Shown piece after piece: positions 34,227-43,838 of a stretch of DNA of 64,000 nt (position 1 is the first letter of the stretch; every line of letters starts with the position of its first letter). The stretch spans positions 1,860,001 to 1,924,000 of the forward strand of contig OZ251531.1 in assembly GCA_965243185.1 (NCBI GenBank), given 5' to 3'. The translations under genes were made by a program, and so were the position numbers. The notes under the pieces were generated by a model that saw only the letters and a list, made by a program, of their open reading frames with translations, searched no databases and had not been told where the DNA came from. This stretch comes from CBDBCU01 sp965243185 (GTDB lineage: Bacteria; Chloroflexota; Dehalococcoidia; Lucifugimonadales; UBA3495).

Positions 34227-34321
34227 GGGGAAAATAGGGGGGAATGAAATGGGTAACGGCGGGGGATTGGGAATGACGATTGCGGTAGGGAATAGACTTG
34301 GGGATGGCGGCGGTTAGGGCA

Positions 34322-36352
34322 TTATTGGGCGGACGGGAATTCGGCACGCCAGAGTTCGCCTTTACCGGGGACGAATTGGCCGGTTTTGATGGCGGCGATG
34401 GGATAGTCGGGCAGGGGAATTACCGCCCAGCAGTTGGGGCCGTACAAGGCACCATATTCGTTAAACCGAAAGTCCCGGTTGGCAAAGCCCAAAGGCTGCC
34501 GGTCGGCCGGCAGGTCGGCGGCGTTAGCCGGGATGAGATGCAGAAAGAACGGCTCCCGGGTGTCGTAAGCGTTGCAGGGGGCTTTGTAGTAGGTCAGGGC
34601 GTTGTCCTGATGGTAGAGGTCGAACTTGGCCCGGGCCGCCGGCGGTTCGGAAACAGGCGGGCGGGATGCCGGTTGCAACGGCCCCCGGGCGATGGCTGCC
34701 GGCGGAATTGACGGGTCATAGACATAATAATACTGGCCGTATCGCTCCATTAGCAGCTGACCGGCGTCGAGTTCTGCCGACTCCTGGGCCGTTAGAATGT
34801 GGTGGGCTACTGTATCCAGGTTGATGCCGCCGGATTGCAGCAATCGCCGGTAAAAGCTATCCGGCCCTTCCCGCAGGGGGGAGACAAAAACGAACTGCCT
34901 ATAGGCGCGGGTGGGATAGAAGGCGGTATAGGGGCCGGCGATTACGCCCTTTTCAAGGTATTGGGCCGGGGGGATTTGCAAGTAAAACAGCGGATAGACC
35001 GCGGCCAAGCTGGGAAATTCGGGGATGTGTACCGCGATTACCGCATCTCCGGCGGCGGCGACGGCCCGCTGCAAGGCCGCGTCCAAGCCGACATTGAAAA
35101 CTTCGGCCGCAAGGGCGTTGTAGTTCCGAAAGTATTGATCGACAAAGACGCTGCTGAAAGCCAGATAAATCGCCGCCACGGCGTAAAGGAGCGGGCGGGG
35201 ACGGCAAACGGCAAAGATGCCTAACGCCAAGAGATAGAGGGCGGGCAGCCAGATGGCGTTCATCCGTTGGATGTTGACTTGGGTCAGCAGGGCAACGAGC
35301 AGGGCGGCGGCGAACCAGAAAGCGACCAGGAGATGGATCCCGTAGTCTTGGCGGCGTTTAGCCCGATAGAGGACAACGCCCAGACCGACCAGGCTGAGCA
35401 GGATGGCCAAGGGGGGCAAAGCGCCGAATCCGGGCAGCGCGCTGGTGGGGTTTTGGGAAACATCCGCGCCGCCCAAGAGCATAGCGGTCACTGCCGGTAT
35501 ATTGGCTAATATGCCTGCGTCGGGACTGCGGAACAGGAGGCTGTTCAATTCGTACCGCTGGAGGCCCGGCCCCCGGGGTATGGACACCCCCAAGGCTACG
35601 ATGGAATCGAGGTCGAAAGTGTTGACAATCAGCATCAGGATGATGGGCAGGGTCACGGCAAAAGCTAGGGCGGACAAGAGTACCAAGCGCCGCCAGTCGG
35701 CTAACCGGTTGAGCAGCAGCCAGCTAAAGACCAATGCCAAGAGTAGCGGGGCCAGGGCGTAAGCCGTTCCATAGGCGTACACCGACAGAGAGAGGGCGAT
35801 GACCGCCAAGGCTTGAATCAGCAGCCGGCCCCGGTCGGGACGGGCGAGGAAATAGACGCTCAACAGGAGCAGAAAGGGCAGCAAGTTGACCTCGAGGGCC
35901 CAGCGGGATGCCATCAGATGCCAAGCGTTGAATGCCAACAGCAGCAGTACCAGCAGGGCAAAGCCGCGGCCGCCGGCTTGACGCCCGATTTTCCACATCA
36001 GGAATAACGCCAGTACCCCTAGCAGGGCCATGGGGATGCGGAGGACAAGGGCATTGAGGCCGCCCAGGGCGATAAAGGGCATTGCCAGGTAGGAATAGAG
36101 GACGCTTTTGCTGGCGGCGTTGTCAACGAACAGCACAGGCCAGGAAAAGCCGTTGCGGTCCATGCCGTAATTCAGCAAAGCCCAGGCTTCGTAGCCGGCA
36201 GTAGCCTCGTCTTTGTGGAGGCCCGGGGGTATTTCGCCGAGGGCGTAAAGGCGCAAGGCCGCGCCCAGGGCCAGCAACAGGGCGGCGGCAATGAGGGCGA
36301 TAAATTCCGGGGAAAGGGAGGACGGTAAGGGTTGGCGGATCCGTTGCAACAT
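34322..36352 (-). CDS. GT39-type polytopic membrane glycosyltransferase with C-terminal FDLY/GKC domain, paralogue 2
   Basis: 676 residues, colinear with 29899-31941: start MLQRIRQPLPSSLSPEF, motif PPGLHKDEATAGYEAW (DE pair), about 12 helices, and the C-terminal domain (FDLYHQDNALTYYKAPC, DTREPFFLHLIP, GFANRDFRF, GPNCWA, LPDYPIAAIKTGQF). Predicted to transfer a sugar from a polyprenyl carrier outside the membrane, with the last domain extracytoplasmic. Both copies are intact, suggesting functional divergence. Promoter at 36360-36365 makes the mRNA leaderless. Confidence 0.82.
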   Translation of the reverse strand: MLQRIRQPLPSSLSPEFIALIAAALLLALGAALRLYALGEIPPGLHKDEATAGYEAWALLNYGMDRNGFSWPVLFVDNAASKSVLYSYLAMPFIALGGLNALVLRIPMALLGVLALFLMWKIGRQAGGRGFALLVLLLLAFNAWHLMASRWALEVNLLPFLLLLSVYFLARPDRGRLLIQALAVIALSLSVYAYGTAYALAPLLLALVFSWLLLNRLADWRRLVLLSALAFAVTLPIILMLIVNTFDLDSIVALGVSIPRGPGLQRYELNSLLFRSPDAGILANIPAVTAMLLGGADVSQNPTSALPGFGALPPLAILLSLVGLGVVLYRAKRRQDYGIHLLVAFWFAAALLVALLTQVNIQRMNAIWLPALYLLALGIFAVCRPRPLLYAVAAIYLAFSSVFVDQYFRNYNALAAEVFNVGLDAALQRAVAAAGDAVIAVHIPEFPSLAAVYPLFYLQIPPAQYLEKGVIAGPYTAFYPTRAYRQFVFVSPLREGPDSFYRRLLQSGGINLDTVAHHILTAQESAELDAGQLLMERYGQYYYVYDPSIPPAAIARGPLQPASRPPVSEPPAARAKFDLYHQDNALTYYKAPCNAYDTREPFFLHLIPANAADLPADRQPLGFANRDFRFNEYGALYGPNCWAVIPLPDYPIAAIKTGQFVPGKGELWRAEFPSAQ

Positions 36353-36359
36353 CGGCGGG

Positions 36360-36365
36360 ATTATA
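36360..36365 (-). promoter_or_regulatory. -10 of a leaderless promoter (GT39 paralogue 2)
   Basis: Minus strand TGCTATAATCCCGCCGATG: same extended -10 and same 7-nt distance to ATG as paralogue 1. Confidence 0.7.
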
Positions 36366-36549
36366 GCATAGGGGGCGGCCCGGTTCGGGGCGGGTTGGCA
36401 GGGTGGCGGCAAGGGGGTAGCGGAGATAGCCGGCGACTTACTTAGCGCCCTTCCCCTGCCAACGGGAATCCAGACCCACGCAACTATCCCCAACTCCCCA
36501 ATCCTTAATCCCTAATTCTCCATTGCCGCCCGCCCCTTGCCGCCCGGTG

Positions 36550-36555
36550 TATAAT
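36550..36555 (+). promoter_or_regulatory. -10 element of the MFS transporter gene
   Basis: GGTGTATAATCC; perfect TATAAT ~110 nt before the ATG used, ~46 nt before an alternative TTG at 36601. Confidence 0.5.
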
Positions 36556-36663
36556 CCCCCCAACAACGCCGCCGCTAATCGGCAAAGGCAGGTGCCGCAC
36601 TTGGCCGTATCCAATATCGCCGCCGCTCCCGGGCAACAGGAAAGGCGCACCCGCGACGGAGTA

Positions 36664-37968
36664 ATGGCAACTACCGTCATCGGCGCTCACGCCTTCGAGC
36701 ACTTCTACGCCCACACTATCCCCTTCCTCGCCGCCATCATCGCCGCCGACCTCGGCCTCGGCGCTTTTCAAGTCGGGCTGATTGTCGTCGTGCGCTCCAT
36801 ATTCGGCGGCATCACCAGCACCGTCGGCGGCTTCCTCGTGGACTTGTTCCACCACCGGGTATCCTGGGTCTTGTCCATCAGCGCCTTCAGTATCGGCGTC
36901 GGCTACCTGCTAATGTCCCTGGCTCCCACCTACATATTGATCCTGGCCGCCTTGGCCCTCGGCTCCATGGGCAGCGCCCTATGGCATCCCCCGGCACTGG
37001 GCTTGCTCGCCCGCCGTTTCCCCACCCGCCGCGGCTTCTTTATCTCCATGCACCGCTCGATGGGCAGCATCGGCGATGTCCTCGGGCCGATGATTGCCGG
37101 CGCCCTGGTCGGCGGCGTATTGGCTTGGACGCTGAGTAGCGGTGGCGACGAACGGAACCTCTTTGCCCTGGAAATGCCTTGGGGTGAAATCAGCTGGCGG
37201 TGGGTCTTGCTGTTCAGCACCCCCATAATGTTCACTTCCAGCATCGTAATTTTAGTCCTGCTGCGCCACGCCGGCGGGACGCGCCCGGAAAACTTTGACC
37301 TCGGGCAGCGCATCCGCGTCAATTGGGATGGCTTGAAAGACGCCTTCCGCGGCACCGGAATGTGGGCCATCTTTACCGTCTCGGCCGTGCGCGGAATGGC
37401 TGACCGTTCCCTCGTCTTTCTGGTTCCCCTCTATCTAACCTTCCTCTTGCAGCAGCAGGGGGTTGCTCTGGAAATTATCGCCTTTCAAGCCGCCGTTCAT
37501 GTGGCTTTGATGGTCGGCCCGGGCATCGTCATCGGCCCGATGATTGGGGCTTTGTCCGACCGAATCGGCCGCCGCGCCATCATCATCTTTGTAATGGCGG
37601 TAACTACTCTGCTCACCCTCGCCATTATCTGGAGCGGTCAGCAGGCCGGCGGCTATACCCCCTGGATAACCCTGTTCGTGGCGATTTACGGGGTACTGAA
37701 CTTCTCCGTGAACAACCTGACCCAAGCCGCCGCCGCCGACATCGCCGCCGGCCGCCGCCTGGAATCCTCCTTCCTCGGGATGATGTGGGGCAACAATACC
37801 CTGTTCGGCGCGGCCGCCGCCCTGGTCATTTTCGGCTCCGTCGAGTGGTTCGAGGACGGCAACGGCTGGCAGTACGGCTTTTACATCACCGCCGCCATTT
37901 ACTTCGCCGGGCTGCTGGTATCCCTGCTCATCCCCAGCCGCCCCCGGTTAGCGGCGGCGCCGGCATAG
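36664..37968 (+). CDS. MFS transporter, fosmidomycin-resistance-like branch
   Basis: 434 residues, twelve predicted membrane helices. The N-terminal HAFEHFYAHTIPFLAAIIAADLGLGAFQVGL resembles the first helix of Fsr-type efflux proteins, and loop 2-3 (GGFLVDLFHHRVSW) and loop 8-9 (GALSDRIGRRAIII) carry the MFS motif. Probable proton-driven export of a small molecule. ATG at 36664 has GGAG close upstream; a TTG at 36601 in the same frame is possible because the promoter is at 36550. An 'HALTD/HAxEH' start argues for the shorter form. Confidence 0.85.
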   Translation: MATTVIGAHAFEHFYAHTIPFLAAIIAADLGLGAFQVGLIVVVRSIFGGITSTVGGFLVDLFHHRVSWVLSISAFSIGVGYLLMSLAPTYILILAALALGSMGSALWHPPALGLLARRFPTRRGFFISMHRSMGSIGDVLGPMIAGALVGGVLAWTLSSGGDERNLFALEMPWGEISWRWVLLFSTPIMFTSSIVILVLLRHAGGTRPENFDLGQRIRVNWDGLKDAFRGTGMWAIFTVSAVRGMADRSLVFLVPLYLTFLLQQQGVALEIIAFQAAVHVALMVGPGIVIGPMIGALSDRIGRRAIIIFVMAVTTLLTLAIIWSGQQAGGYTPWITLFVAIYGVLNFSVNNLTQAAAADIAAGRRLESSFLGMMWGNNTLFGAAAALVIFGSVEWFEDGNGWQYGFYITAAIYFAGLLVSLLIPSRPRLAAAPA

Positions 37969-38013
37969 CGGCCCCCACGGCGACTTAATCACGGCAACCC
38001 GGGAGTTATACCT

Positions 38014-38532
38014 ATGCCCAACGCCGTCCTGGTCATCGATATGGTGCGCGGTTTCCTGGAGCCGGGGCATAACCTTTACTGCGCCGGCTACCGGGACTTG
38101 ATACCTCCCATCCAAGCCCTGCTGCAACGGGAAACCGCCGCCGGCTCCGCCATCCTGTTCATCGCCGACCACCACGACCCGGACGACTTGGAGTTTCAGA
38201 TTTTCCCCGTCCATTGCGTTAAAGGCACGGCGGAGCCGGAAGTCATCCCGGAACTGGCCGGCTACCTGACCGGGGACAACCTCGTCCCCAAAAACCGCTA
38301 CAGCGGCTTTTTTAACACCGACCTCGCCCGGCGTCTCGAGCAGCTGCGCCCGGACCAGGTTATCATCTGCGGCGTCTGTACCGACATCTGCATCCTCTAC
38401 ACCACCGCCGACGCCCGCAACCGGGACTACGCCGTGGCCGTGCCCGCCGACTGCGTCGCCACCTTCGACCCGGCCGCCCATACTTGGGCTTTGGGCCATC
38501 TGCAAAACATCCTCGGCGCGCAGGTAGTCTGA
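38014..38532 (+). CDS. Cysteine hydrolase, isochorismatase fold, nicotinamidase-like
   Basis: 172 residues. Catalytic triad Asp 9 (VLVIDMVRGF), Lys 93 (VPKNRYSGF) and Cys 122 (ICGVCTDIC); metal ligands fit Asp 52, His 54 and His 67 (FPVHCVKGT), the arrangement of nicotinamidase PncA, which deamidates nicotinamide for NAD salvage. Final assignment between nicotinamidase and other isochorismatase-like hydrolases needs comparison. Starts 45 bp after the MFS gene, possibly cotranscribed. Confidence 0.82.
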   Translation: MPNAVLVIDMVRGFLEPGHNLYCAGYRDLIPPIQALLQRETAAGSAILFIADHHDPDDLEFQIFPVHCVKGTAEPEVIPELAGYLTGDNLVPKNRYSGFFNTDLARRLEQLRPDQVIICGVCTDICILYTTADARNRDYAVAVPADCVATFDPAAHTWALGHLQNILGAQVV

Positions 38533-38550
38533 CCCTATCGCCCGGTGTGC

Positions 38551-38556
38551 TATACT
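38551..38556 (+). promoter_or_regulatory. Extended -10 for the VWA gene
   Basis: TGCTATACT at 38548-38556; TCTGAC lies 17 bp upstream as a weak -35. Confidence 0.5.
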
Positions 38557-38611
38557 TGCCCCCACTTATCCCCGGCCCTGACGCAGCCGCTTAACGCAAG
38601 GGGAGGCCGCT

Positions 38612-40645
38612 ATGCTCTTGTACCGCTCCTATCGCTACTCCCGCTGGGACGGCTCCCAGCAGATTTTTGACCTCGACGCCAACGAACTGATGGATAAGCT
38701 GTCCGACGAACTGCTCAAGGACGGCGACCTGATGTCCGCCCTGCGGGAACTGCTGCGGAACGGATTGCAGAACCGGGAAGGCCAGCAAATGACCGGGCTC
38801 CGCGACCTGATGGAGCAGTTGAAAAACCGCCGCCGCCAGCAGTTGCAGCAGCACAATATGGACTCCGTAGTCGATGACCTCAAGGAACGCCTTGAGGAAA
38901 TTCTGCAAACGGAGCGGCAGGGCATCGACCGCCGCCTGGCTGACGCCCGGGAGCAGGTCGAGCAGACCCCGGAAACCGACCGGGAACTGCCGGAAAACCT
39001 TTACAACCTGCTGCAACAGCGGGCCGACCGCAACCGGGAAAAACTCGACAACCTGCCCGACAGCCTCGGCGGCCAGATTCAGGAGTTGATGGAATACGAT
39101 TTCATCGACCCGGAAGCCCAACGCCTCTTTCAGGAACTGCTCGACCGGCTCAAGAGCCAGATGGCGCAAAATATGTCCCAGCAGATGCGCCAGCAGCTCG
39201 CGGGAATGTCCCCGGAACAGATGGCTGCCATGCAGGAAATGCTGCGGCAGCTGAACCAAATGATGCAGGATAAGCTGTCCGGCCGGGAACCGGACTTTGA
39301 CGGCTTTATGCAGCAGTTCAGCCCGATGTTCGGCGACAACCCGCCGCAGAGTTTCGACCAACTTATGGAAATGCTCCAGCAGCAGTTGGCGCAAATGCAG
39401 TCCCTGCTCGACAGTATGTCCCCGGACGCCCGCCGGGAACTGGAGGACGCCCTGATGTCTGCCCTGCAACCCGGCTTGCAGCAGGAAATGGCCGAGTTCG
39501 CCGGGCTGATGGAGCAGCTGATGCCCATGGACGACTTGCGGCGGCAGTATCCTTTCCTGGGGGACGACAGCCTGACTATGGAGCAGGCCATGGAAATGAT
39601 GCGCCAGTTCCAGGATTTGGACCAGTTGGAGCAGTCCCTCCAGCAAGCCCTCCGCACCGGCAATCTCGAAGATGTGGACCCGGACAAGTTAGCCGAATTG
39701 CTGGGCGAGGAAGCCCGCCGCGCCTGGGAGGAACTCGACCGGCTGCGGCAAATGCTCAAGGAAGCCGGCTACATTACCGGCGACGATGACCCGCAGCTGA
39801 CCGCTCGGGGCATCCGCCGCATCGGGCAAAAGGCGTTGCGGGAAGTCTTTGTCCACCTGAAAAAAGACCGGATGGGCAACCACGAACTGGATACCCGGGG
39901 CGCCGGCGGCGACTTGCTGGGCGAAACCAAGCCCTACGAATTCGGCGACCCCTTTCAGTTGGATTTGCAGTCCACCGTCAAGAACGCCATCGTCCGCGGC
40001 GGGCCGCAGGTGCCGGTGCGCATCAGCCCCCAGGACTTTGAGATTTACCGCAACGAACACATGACCCGGGCCGCTACCATCGTCCTGCTCGACCAGAGCC
40101 GTTCCATGGCAATGTTCAACAACTGGCCGGCGGCCAAGAAAGTTACCCTGGCCCTCTTTGCCCTGATCCGCACCCAATATCCCCGGGATACCCTGCACGT
40201 CGTCGGCTTTTCCGACTACGCCCGGGAAATCAAAGAGGAGGACTTGGCTAAAATCACCTGGAACAACTGGACTTCCGGGACTAACCTGCATCACGCCCTG
40301 ATGTTGTCCCGCAATCTGCTGGCCAAGGAAAAGGGCGGCACCCGCCAGATACTGGTCATCACCGACGGGGAGCCGACGGCCCATCTGGAAAATGGCCGCT
40401 CCTATTTCAACTACCCGCCCAGCCACCGCACTGAGTTGGAAACCCTGAAGGAAGTCAAACGCTGCACCCAGGAAGGCATAATCATCAACACCTTTATGCT
40501 GGAAAACAACTACCAATTGGTCAACTTCGTCGACCGGATGACCCGCATCAACCAGGGCCGGGCTTTCTACAGCAGCTCGGAAAACTTGGGGGAATACATC
40601 TTGGTGGACTATATGACCAACCGCAAAAAGCGGGTAACCGGGTAG
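38612..40645 (+). CDS. VWA-domain protein with long Gln/Met-rich helical N-terminus
   Basis: 677 residues. Residues 1-430 are highly helical and rich in Gln, Leu, Met, Asp and Arg (LMEQLKNRRRQQLQQHN, MSQQMRQQLAGMSPEQMAAM), probably coiled coils. The C-terminal ~200 residues are a von Willebrand A domain: MIDAS DQSRSMA near residue 494, SGTNLHHAL Thr near 555 and ITDGEPT near 588, so divalent-metal binding is intact. Such proteins often work with a MoxR-type AAA ATPase; none is adjacent here. GGAGG precedes the start. Cytoplasmic. Confidence 0.8.
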   Translation: MLLYRSYRYSRWDGSQQIFDLDANELMDKLSDELLKDGDLMSALRELLRNGLQNREGQQMTGLRDLMEQLKNRRRQQLQQHNMDSVVDDLKERLEEILQTERQGIDRRLADAREQVEQTPETDRELPENLYNLLQQRADRNREKLDNLPDSLGGQIQELMEYDFIDPEAQRLFQELLDRLKSQMAQNMSQQMRQQLAGMSPEQMAAMQEMLRQLNQMMQDKLSGREPDFDGFMQQFSPMFGDNPPQSFDQLMEMLQQQLAQMQSLLDSMSPDARRELEDALMSALQPGLQQEMAEFAGLMEQLMPMDDLRRQYPFLGDDSLTMEQAMEMMRQFQDLDQLEQSLQQALRTGNLEDVDPDKLAELLGEEARRAWEELDRLRQMLKEAGYITGDDDPQLTARGIRRIGQKALREVFVHLKKDRMGNHELDTRGAGGDLLGETKPYEFGDPFQLDLQSTVKNAIVRGGPQVPVRISPQDFEIYRNEHMTRAATIVLLDQSRSMAMFNNWPAAKKVTLALFALIRTQYPRDTLHVVGFSDYAREIKEEDLAKITWNNWTSGTNLHHALMLSRNLLAKEKGGTRQILVITDGEPTAHLENGRSYFNYPPSHRTELETLKEVKRCTQEGIIINTFMLENNYQLVNFVDRMTRINQGRAFYSSSENLGEYILVDYMTNRKKRVTG

Positions 40646-40716
40646 CGGTTTTTTCCCAGTCCGGGTTTAAAGAATCGCCCATAAAGGTTGGCGGTCATTC
40701 CTAGCGGCGGCAAATA

Positions 40717-40751
40717 GACCGTCATTCCATGCTATTGCTGGAATGGCGGTC
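40717..40751. repeat. Hairpin related to repeat A
   Basis: GACCGTCATTCCA (40717-40729) pairs with TGGAATGGCGGTC (40739-40751), one wobble. Lies between the VWA gene and proB. Confidence 0.5.
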
Positions 40752-40787
40752 AATTGCTACCCGAAAACTGCTTTTATCCGGCCGTGT

Positions 40788-40793
40788 TATAAT
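40788..40793 (+). promoter_or_regulatory. Extended -10 for proB
   Basis: TGTTATAAT (TGn plus TATAAT) ~43 nt before the proB start; no clear -35. Confidence 0.55.
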
Positions 40794-40835
40794 ACCGCCC
40801 ATCACCGCACCGGCGCAAGGTTGCATCGCTAGATT

Positions 40836-42029
40836 ATGTCCACCAGTGTCCAGCAAATCCGCCCGGATACCGCCGCCGGCACTGCTGCGGCGGGAAAGCT
40901 GAATTACCGGCGGATTGTGGTCAAGGCCGGCACCGGGGTATTGACCGCCGCCGATGGCAGCGGCGGGCTGGATGGGGTGGTGATGGCCGGCTTGGTTCAG
41001 CAGATTTGCCAGTTGCAGAAATGCGGGGCGGAGCTGCTGCTGGTAACATCCGGGGCCATCGCCGCCGGACGGCAGGAACTGGGCCGGGGTCACCGCGCTT
41101 TGACCGAGCGGGAGATTCCCTCCCGGCAGGCGTTGGCCGCCATCGGGCAAGGGCGGCTGATGCACACCTACGAGCGGCTCTTTGCCAGTTGCGGCGTCCA
41201 AGTCGCCCAAACCCTGCTGACCATCAACGACCTGGCCGACCGGCAAGCCTACCTGAATGTCCGCAACACTTTGCTGGCCTTGCTGGACTTGGGCGTGACG
41301 CCCATCCTGAACGAAAATGATGTAGTGGCGGTGGATGAAATCGGCGAGGTTTTCGGGGACAATGACCGCTTGTCGGCTTTGGTGACTAATCTGATTGACG
41401 CCGATTTGCTGATTGTATTGACCGACACCGACGGGCTATATACCGCCGACCCCCGCTACAATCCTGAGGCGGCATTGATTCCGGTGGTGACGCAGGTGGA
41501 CGAAGGCATCGTGGCGGCGGCCGGGCAGCACCGCAACCCTTGGGCCCGGGGCGGTATGCCGACGAAAATCGAGGCCGCCCGGTTGGTTACGGCGGCCGGG
41601 ATTCCGATGGTATTGTGCAACGGGCGGGCGGAGGGCGCGGTAATCCAGGCCGCCGGCGGGCAGACCATTGGCACTTTATTCAAGGCGGCCGGGGAAAAGT
41701 TGGAAGCCCGCAAGCGGTGGATGTTGAGCCGGGTTCGGGATTCCCAATGGGGGGCCATTGTGGTCGATGGCGGGGCGGCGGCGGCTTTGCAAAACCGCCA
41801 TGTCAGCCTGCTGCCCAGCGGCATCCGGGCAGTGGAGGGGGAGTTTCAGCGGGGAGACATTATCTATATCGTGGCTGAACCGGGGGAGCGCATTGCCTGC
41901 GGCATTGCCAACTACCGGGCGGCCGATATACGCCGCATCCGGGGGCATCATTCGGATGATATTCCGGAACTTCTAGGGTATCACTACGGGCAGGAAGTGG
42001 TGCATCGGAATAATTTGACGCTGCTGTAA
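40836..42029 (+). CDS. proB: Glutamate 5-kinase
   Basis: 397 residues: amino-acid-kinase domain (VVKAGTGVLTA, LLLVTSGAIAAGRQELG, PILNENDVV, DNDRLSALVTNLIDADLLIVLTDTDGLY, GGMPTKIEAARL) followed by a C-terminal PUA domain (about 290-397). Phosphorylates glutamate with ATP as the first step of proline synthesis and is normally feedback-inhibited by proline. The next gene is proA, the second step; the 178-bp gap holds an inverted pair of repeat A. Confidence 0.96.
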   Translation: MSTSVQQIRPDTAAGTAAAGKLNYRRIVVKAGTGVLTAADGSGGLDGVVMAGLVQQICQLQKCGAELLLVTSGAIAAGRQELGRGHRALTEREIPSRQALAAIGQGRLMHTYERLFASCGVQVAQTLLTINDLADRQAYLNVRNTLLALLDLGVTPILNENDVVAVDEIGEVFGDNDRLSALVTNLIDADLLIVLTDTDGLYTADPRYNPEAALIPVVTQVDEGIVAAAGQHRNPWARGGMPTKIEAARLVTAAGIPMVLCNGRAEGAVIQAAGGQTIGTLFKAAGEKLEARKRWMLSRVRDSQWGAIVVDGGAAAALQNRHVSLLPSGIRAVEGEFQRGDIIYIVAEPGERIACGIANYRAADIRRIRGHHSDDIPELLGYHYGQEVVHRNNLTLL

Positions 42030-42040
42030 GTTGGTCAGAT

Positions 42041-42141
42041 ACCGTCATTCCCGTGAAAACGGGAATCCAGGAATTACTACGCTACAAAGGTCAGCATAAA
42101 GTATAGGTATTCTGGATTCCCGCTTGCGCGGGAATGACGGT
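42041..42141. repeat. Inverted pair of dispersed repeat A between proB and proA
   Basis: Left copy 42041-42070 and right copy 42110-42141 face each other across ~40 bp, giving a ~100-bp MITE-like unit in an operon gap. Confidence 0.75.
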
Positions 42142-42207
42142 CTAATGGCGGGAACGACGGTCTAAGGATGGGAAGTCCGGTTCAGTAAGCAAGGAGCGGG
42201 GTTAGTT

Positions 42208-43491
42208 ATGGCGACCATTACCACGGACGCGGCGGCGCTGCGGGAACAAGGCAAGACGGCGCAACGGGCCGCCCGGCAGTTGGCCCGGGTGGACACCGCG
42301 GCTAAAAATCAGGCTTTACTGAACATTGCCGCCGCTTTGGAAACGGAGCCGGAGCCGATACTGGCGGCCAATGCGGCGGACTACGCCACCGCCCAAGCCG
42401 ATGGGATGGATGCGGCAATGCTCGACCGGCTGCTGTTGACCCCGGAGCGGCTGCACGGTATGGCTAAAGATGTACGGGGCATCGCCGCCCTGCCCGACCC
42501 GGTGCACGAAGTTATCGAGGCGCGGACGCTGAACAACGGGCTGCAAGTGGAACGGCGGCGGGTGCCTTTGGGGGTAATCGCCAGCATCTACGAAAGCCGG
42601 CCCAATATCACGGTGGACATTGCCGCCCTGACGCTGAAATCGGGGAACGCCTGCCTCCTGCGGGGCGGCAAGGAAAGTCTGGAATCCAATACGGCGTTGG
42701 CGAACCTGCTGCGGCGGTGTATCGGGGAAGCCGGCATTTCCCCGGACATTGTGCAGTTTGTGGACAACCCGGAGCGGGAACTGGTGGATACGCTGCTGGG
42801 GATGAAAGAGTATATCGACCTGCTGGTGCCGCGCGGCGGCGCCAGTCTGATTAAGTTCATTGCAGAACGGGCGGCAATGCCGGTGGTGACCGGCGGGGTC
42901 GGGGTCTGCCACACTTATGTGGACCAGACGGCGGATTTGGGTAAGGCGGCCAACATTATCTTTAACGCCAAGGTACAGCGGCCGACGGTGTGCAATGCTT
43001 TGGATACGGTGCTGCTGCACGCGGCGGCGGCGCCGGCCGGCTTGCCGGCTATTGCCCGGGACTTGACGGCGGCCGGGGTGGAACTGCGCTGCGACCACCG
43101 GGCTTTGAGCATTCTGGGGCCGGCAGCCGGTGCCAATACCAAGGCGGCTAACGAAACGGATTGGGGGCAGGAGTTTCTGGCGCTGACCGCCGCCATCAAG
43201 ATAGTGGACTCTTTGGAGGAAGCCCTGGCGCATATTGAAACCTACGGTTCGGGTCATTCGGAGGCGATAATTACCGAGGATGCCGGGGCGTCAGAGCGGT
43301 TTCAGCGGGAAGTGGATGCGGCGGCGGTACTGGTCAACGCCAGTACCCGGTTCACCGACGGGGCCCAGTTGGGCTTGGGGGCGGAAGTGGGCATCAGCAC
43401 CCAGAAGTTTCACGCCCGGGGGCCGCTGGGACTGCGGGAATTGACTTCGTACAAGTGGGTAATTATCGGGGACGGACAGGTTCGGGAGTAG
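42208..43491 (+). CDS. proA: Gamma-glutamyl phosphate reductase
   Basis: 427-residue aldehyde-dehydrogenase-fold enzyme reducing glutamyl-5-phosphate to the semialdehyde with NADPH (proline synthesis). VERRRVPLGVIASIYESRPNITVD, CLLRGGKES, GGVGVCHTYVD and the catalytic Cys in RPTVCNALDTVLLH (near residue 257) are clear; ends HARGPLGLRELTSYKW. ATG preceded by GGAGC. Follows proB in the same orientation. Confidence 0.96.
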   Translation: MATITTDAAALREQGKTAQRAARQLARVDTAAKNQALLNIAAALETEPEPILAANAADYATAQADGMDAAMLDRLLLTPERLHGMAKDVRGIAALPDPVHEVIEARTLNNGLQVERRRVPLGVIASIYESRPNITVDIAALTLKSGNACLLRGGKESLESNTALANLLRRCIGEAGISPDIVQFVDNPERELVDTLLGMKEYIDLLVPRGGASLIKFIAERAAMPVVTGGVGVCHTYVDQTADLGKAANIIFNAKVQRPTVCNALDTVLLHAAAAPAGLPAIARDLTAAGVELRCDHRALSILGPAAGANTKAANETDWGQEFLALTAAIKIVDSLEEALAHIETYGSGHSEAIITEDAGASERFQREVDAAAVLVNASTRFTDGAQLGLGAEVGISTQKFHARGPLGLRELTSYKWVIIGDGQVRE

Positions 43492-43532
43492 CCGGGGGGC
43501 TACCCCAATTTAACCGGGATAAGGGGGCAACA

Positions 43533-43838
43533 GTGGCGGATTACAAGCTGGAGCGGATGGTGCGAACCGCCTACTCCGAGGCGTACGACATTTACCAGGA
43601 GGAGGATTTGGTGGGCCGCCTGGATGTGCATTTTGCCTTTGCTATGGTGCAGGCGTGCCTGATTGTGGCGGAGACTCTGGAGCAGGAGGACATTCAGGAA
43701 GTCATCCAGACCATTGACCGGGAGGCGCTGAACGCGGTAGGCATCGGCGCCCTGGAGTCGGCCATCGCAGTGTTCCAGGGGCGTCCCATCGGGGTGTTCA
43801 GCGATGGCGGGTTCGGGGAGAACGGGAGCGATGGGTAG
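43533..43838 (+). CDS. Small conserved-looking protein after proA
   Basis: 101 residues, VADYKLERMVRTAYSEAYDIY start at GTG 43533 with AAGGGGG 7 nt upstream. Mostly helical, acidic; the segment HFAFAMVQACLIVAETLEQEDIQ could form a helical hairpin. It is 41 bp after proA and overlaps the next gene by 8 bp. Codon use is host-like, unlike the downstream Pycsar genes. Function unknown. Confidence 0.6.
   Translation: MADYKLERMVRTAYSEAYDIYQEEDLVGRLDVHFAFAMVQACLIVAETLEQEDIQEVIQTIDREALNAVGIGALESAIAVFQGRPIGVFSDGGFGENGSDG

Larger units (their letters stand above)
33888..34321. other. 434-bp intergenic region with terminator and repeats C and B
   Basis: Contains a bidirectional terminator (33951-33990), repeat C (34103-34142) and repeat B (34195-34226); no gene is supported. 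Confidence 0.6.
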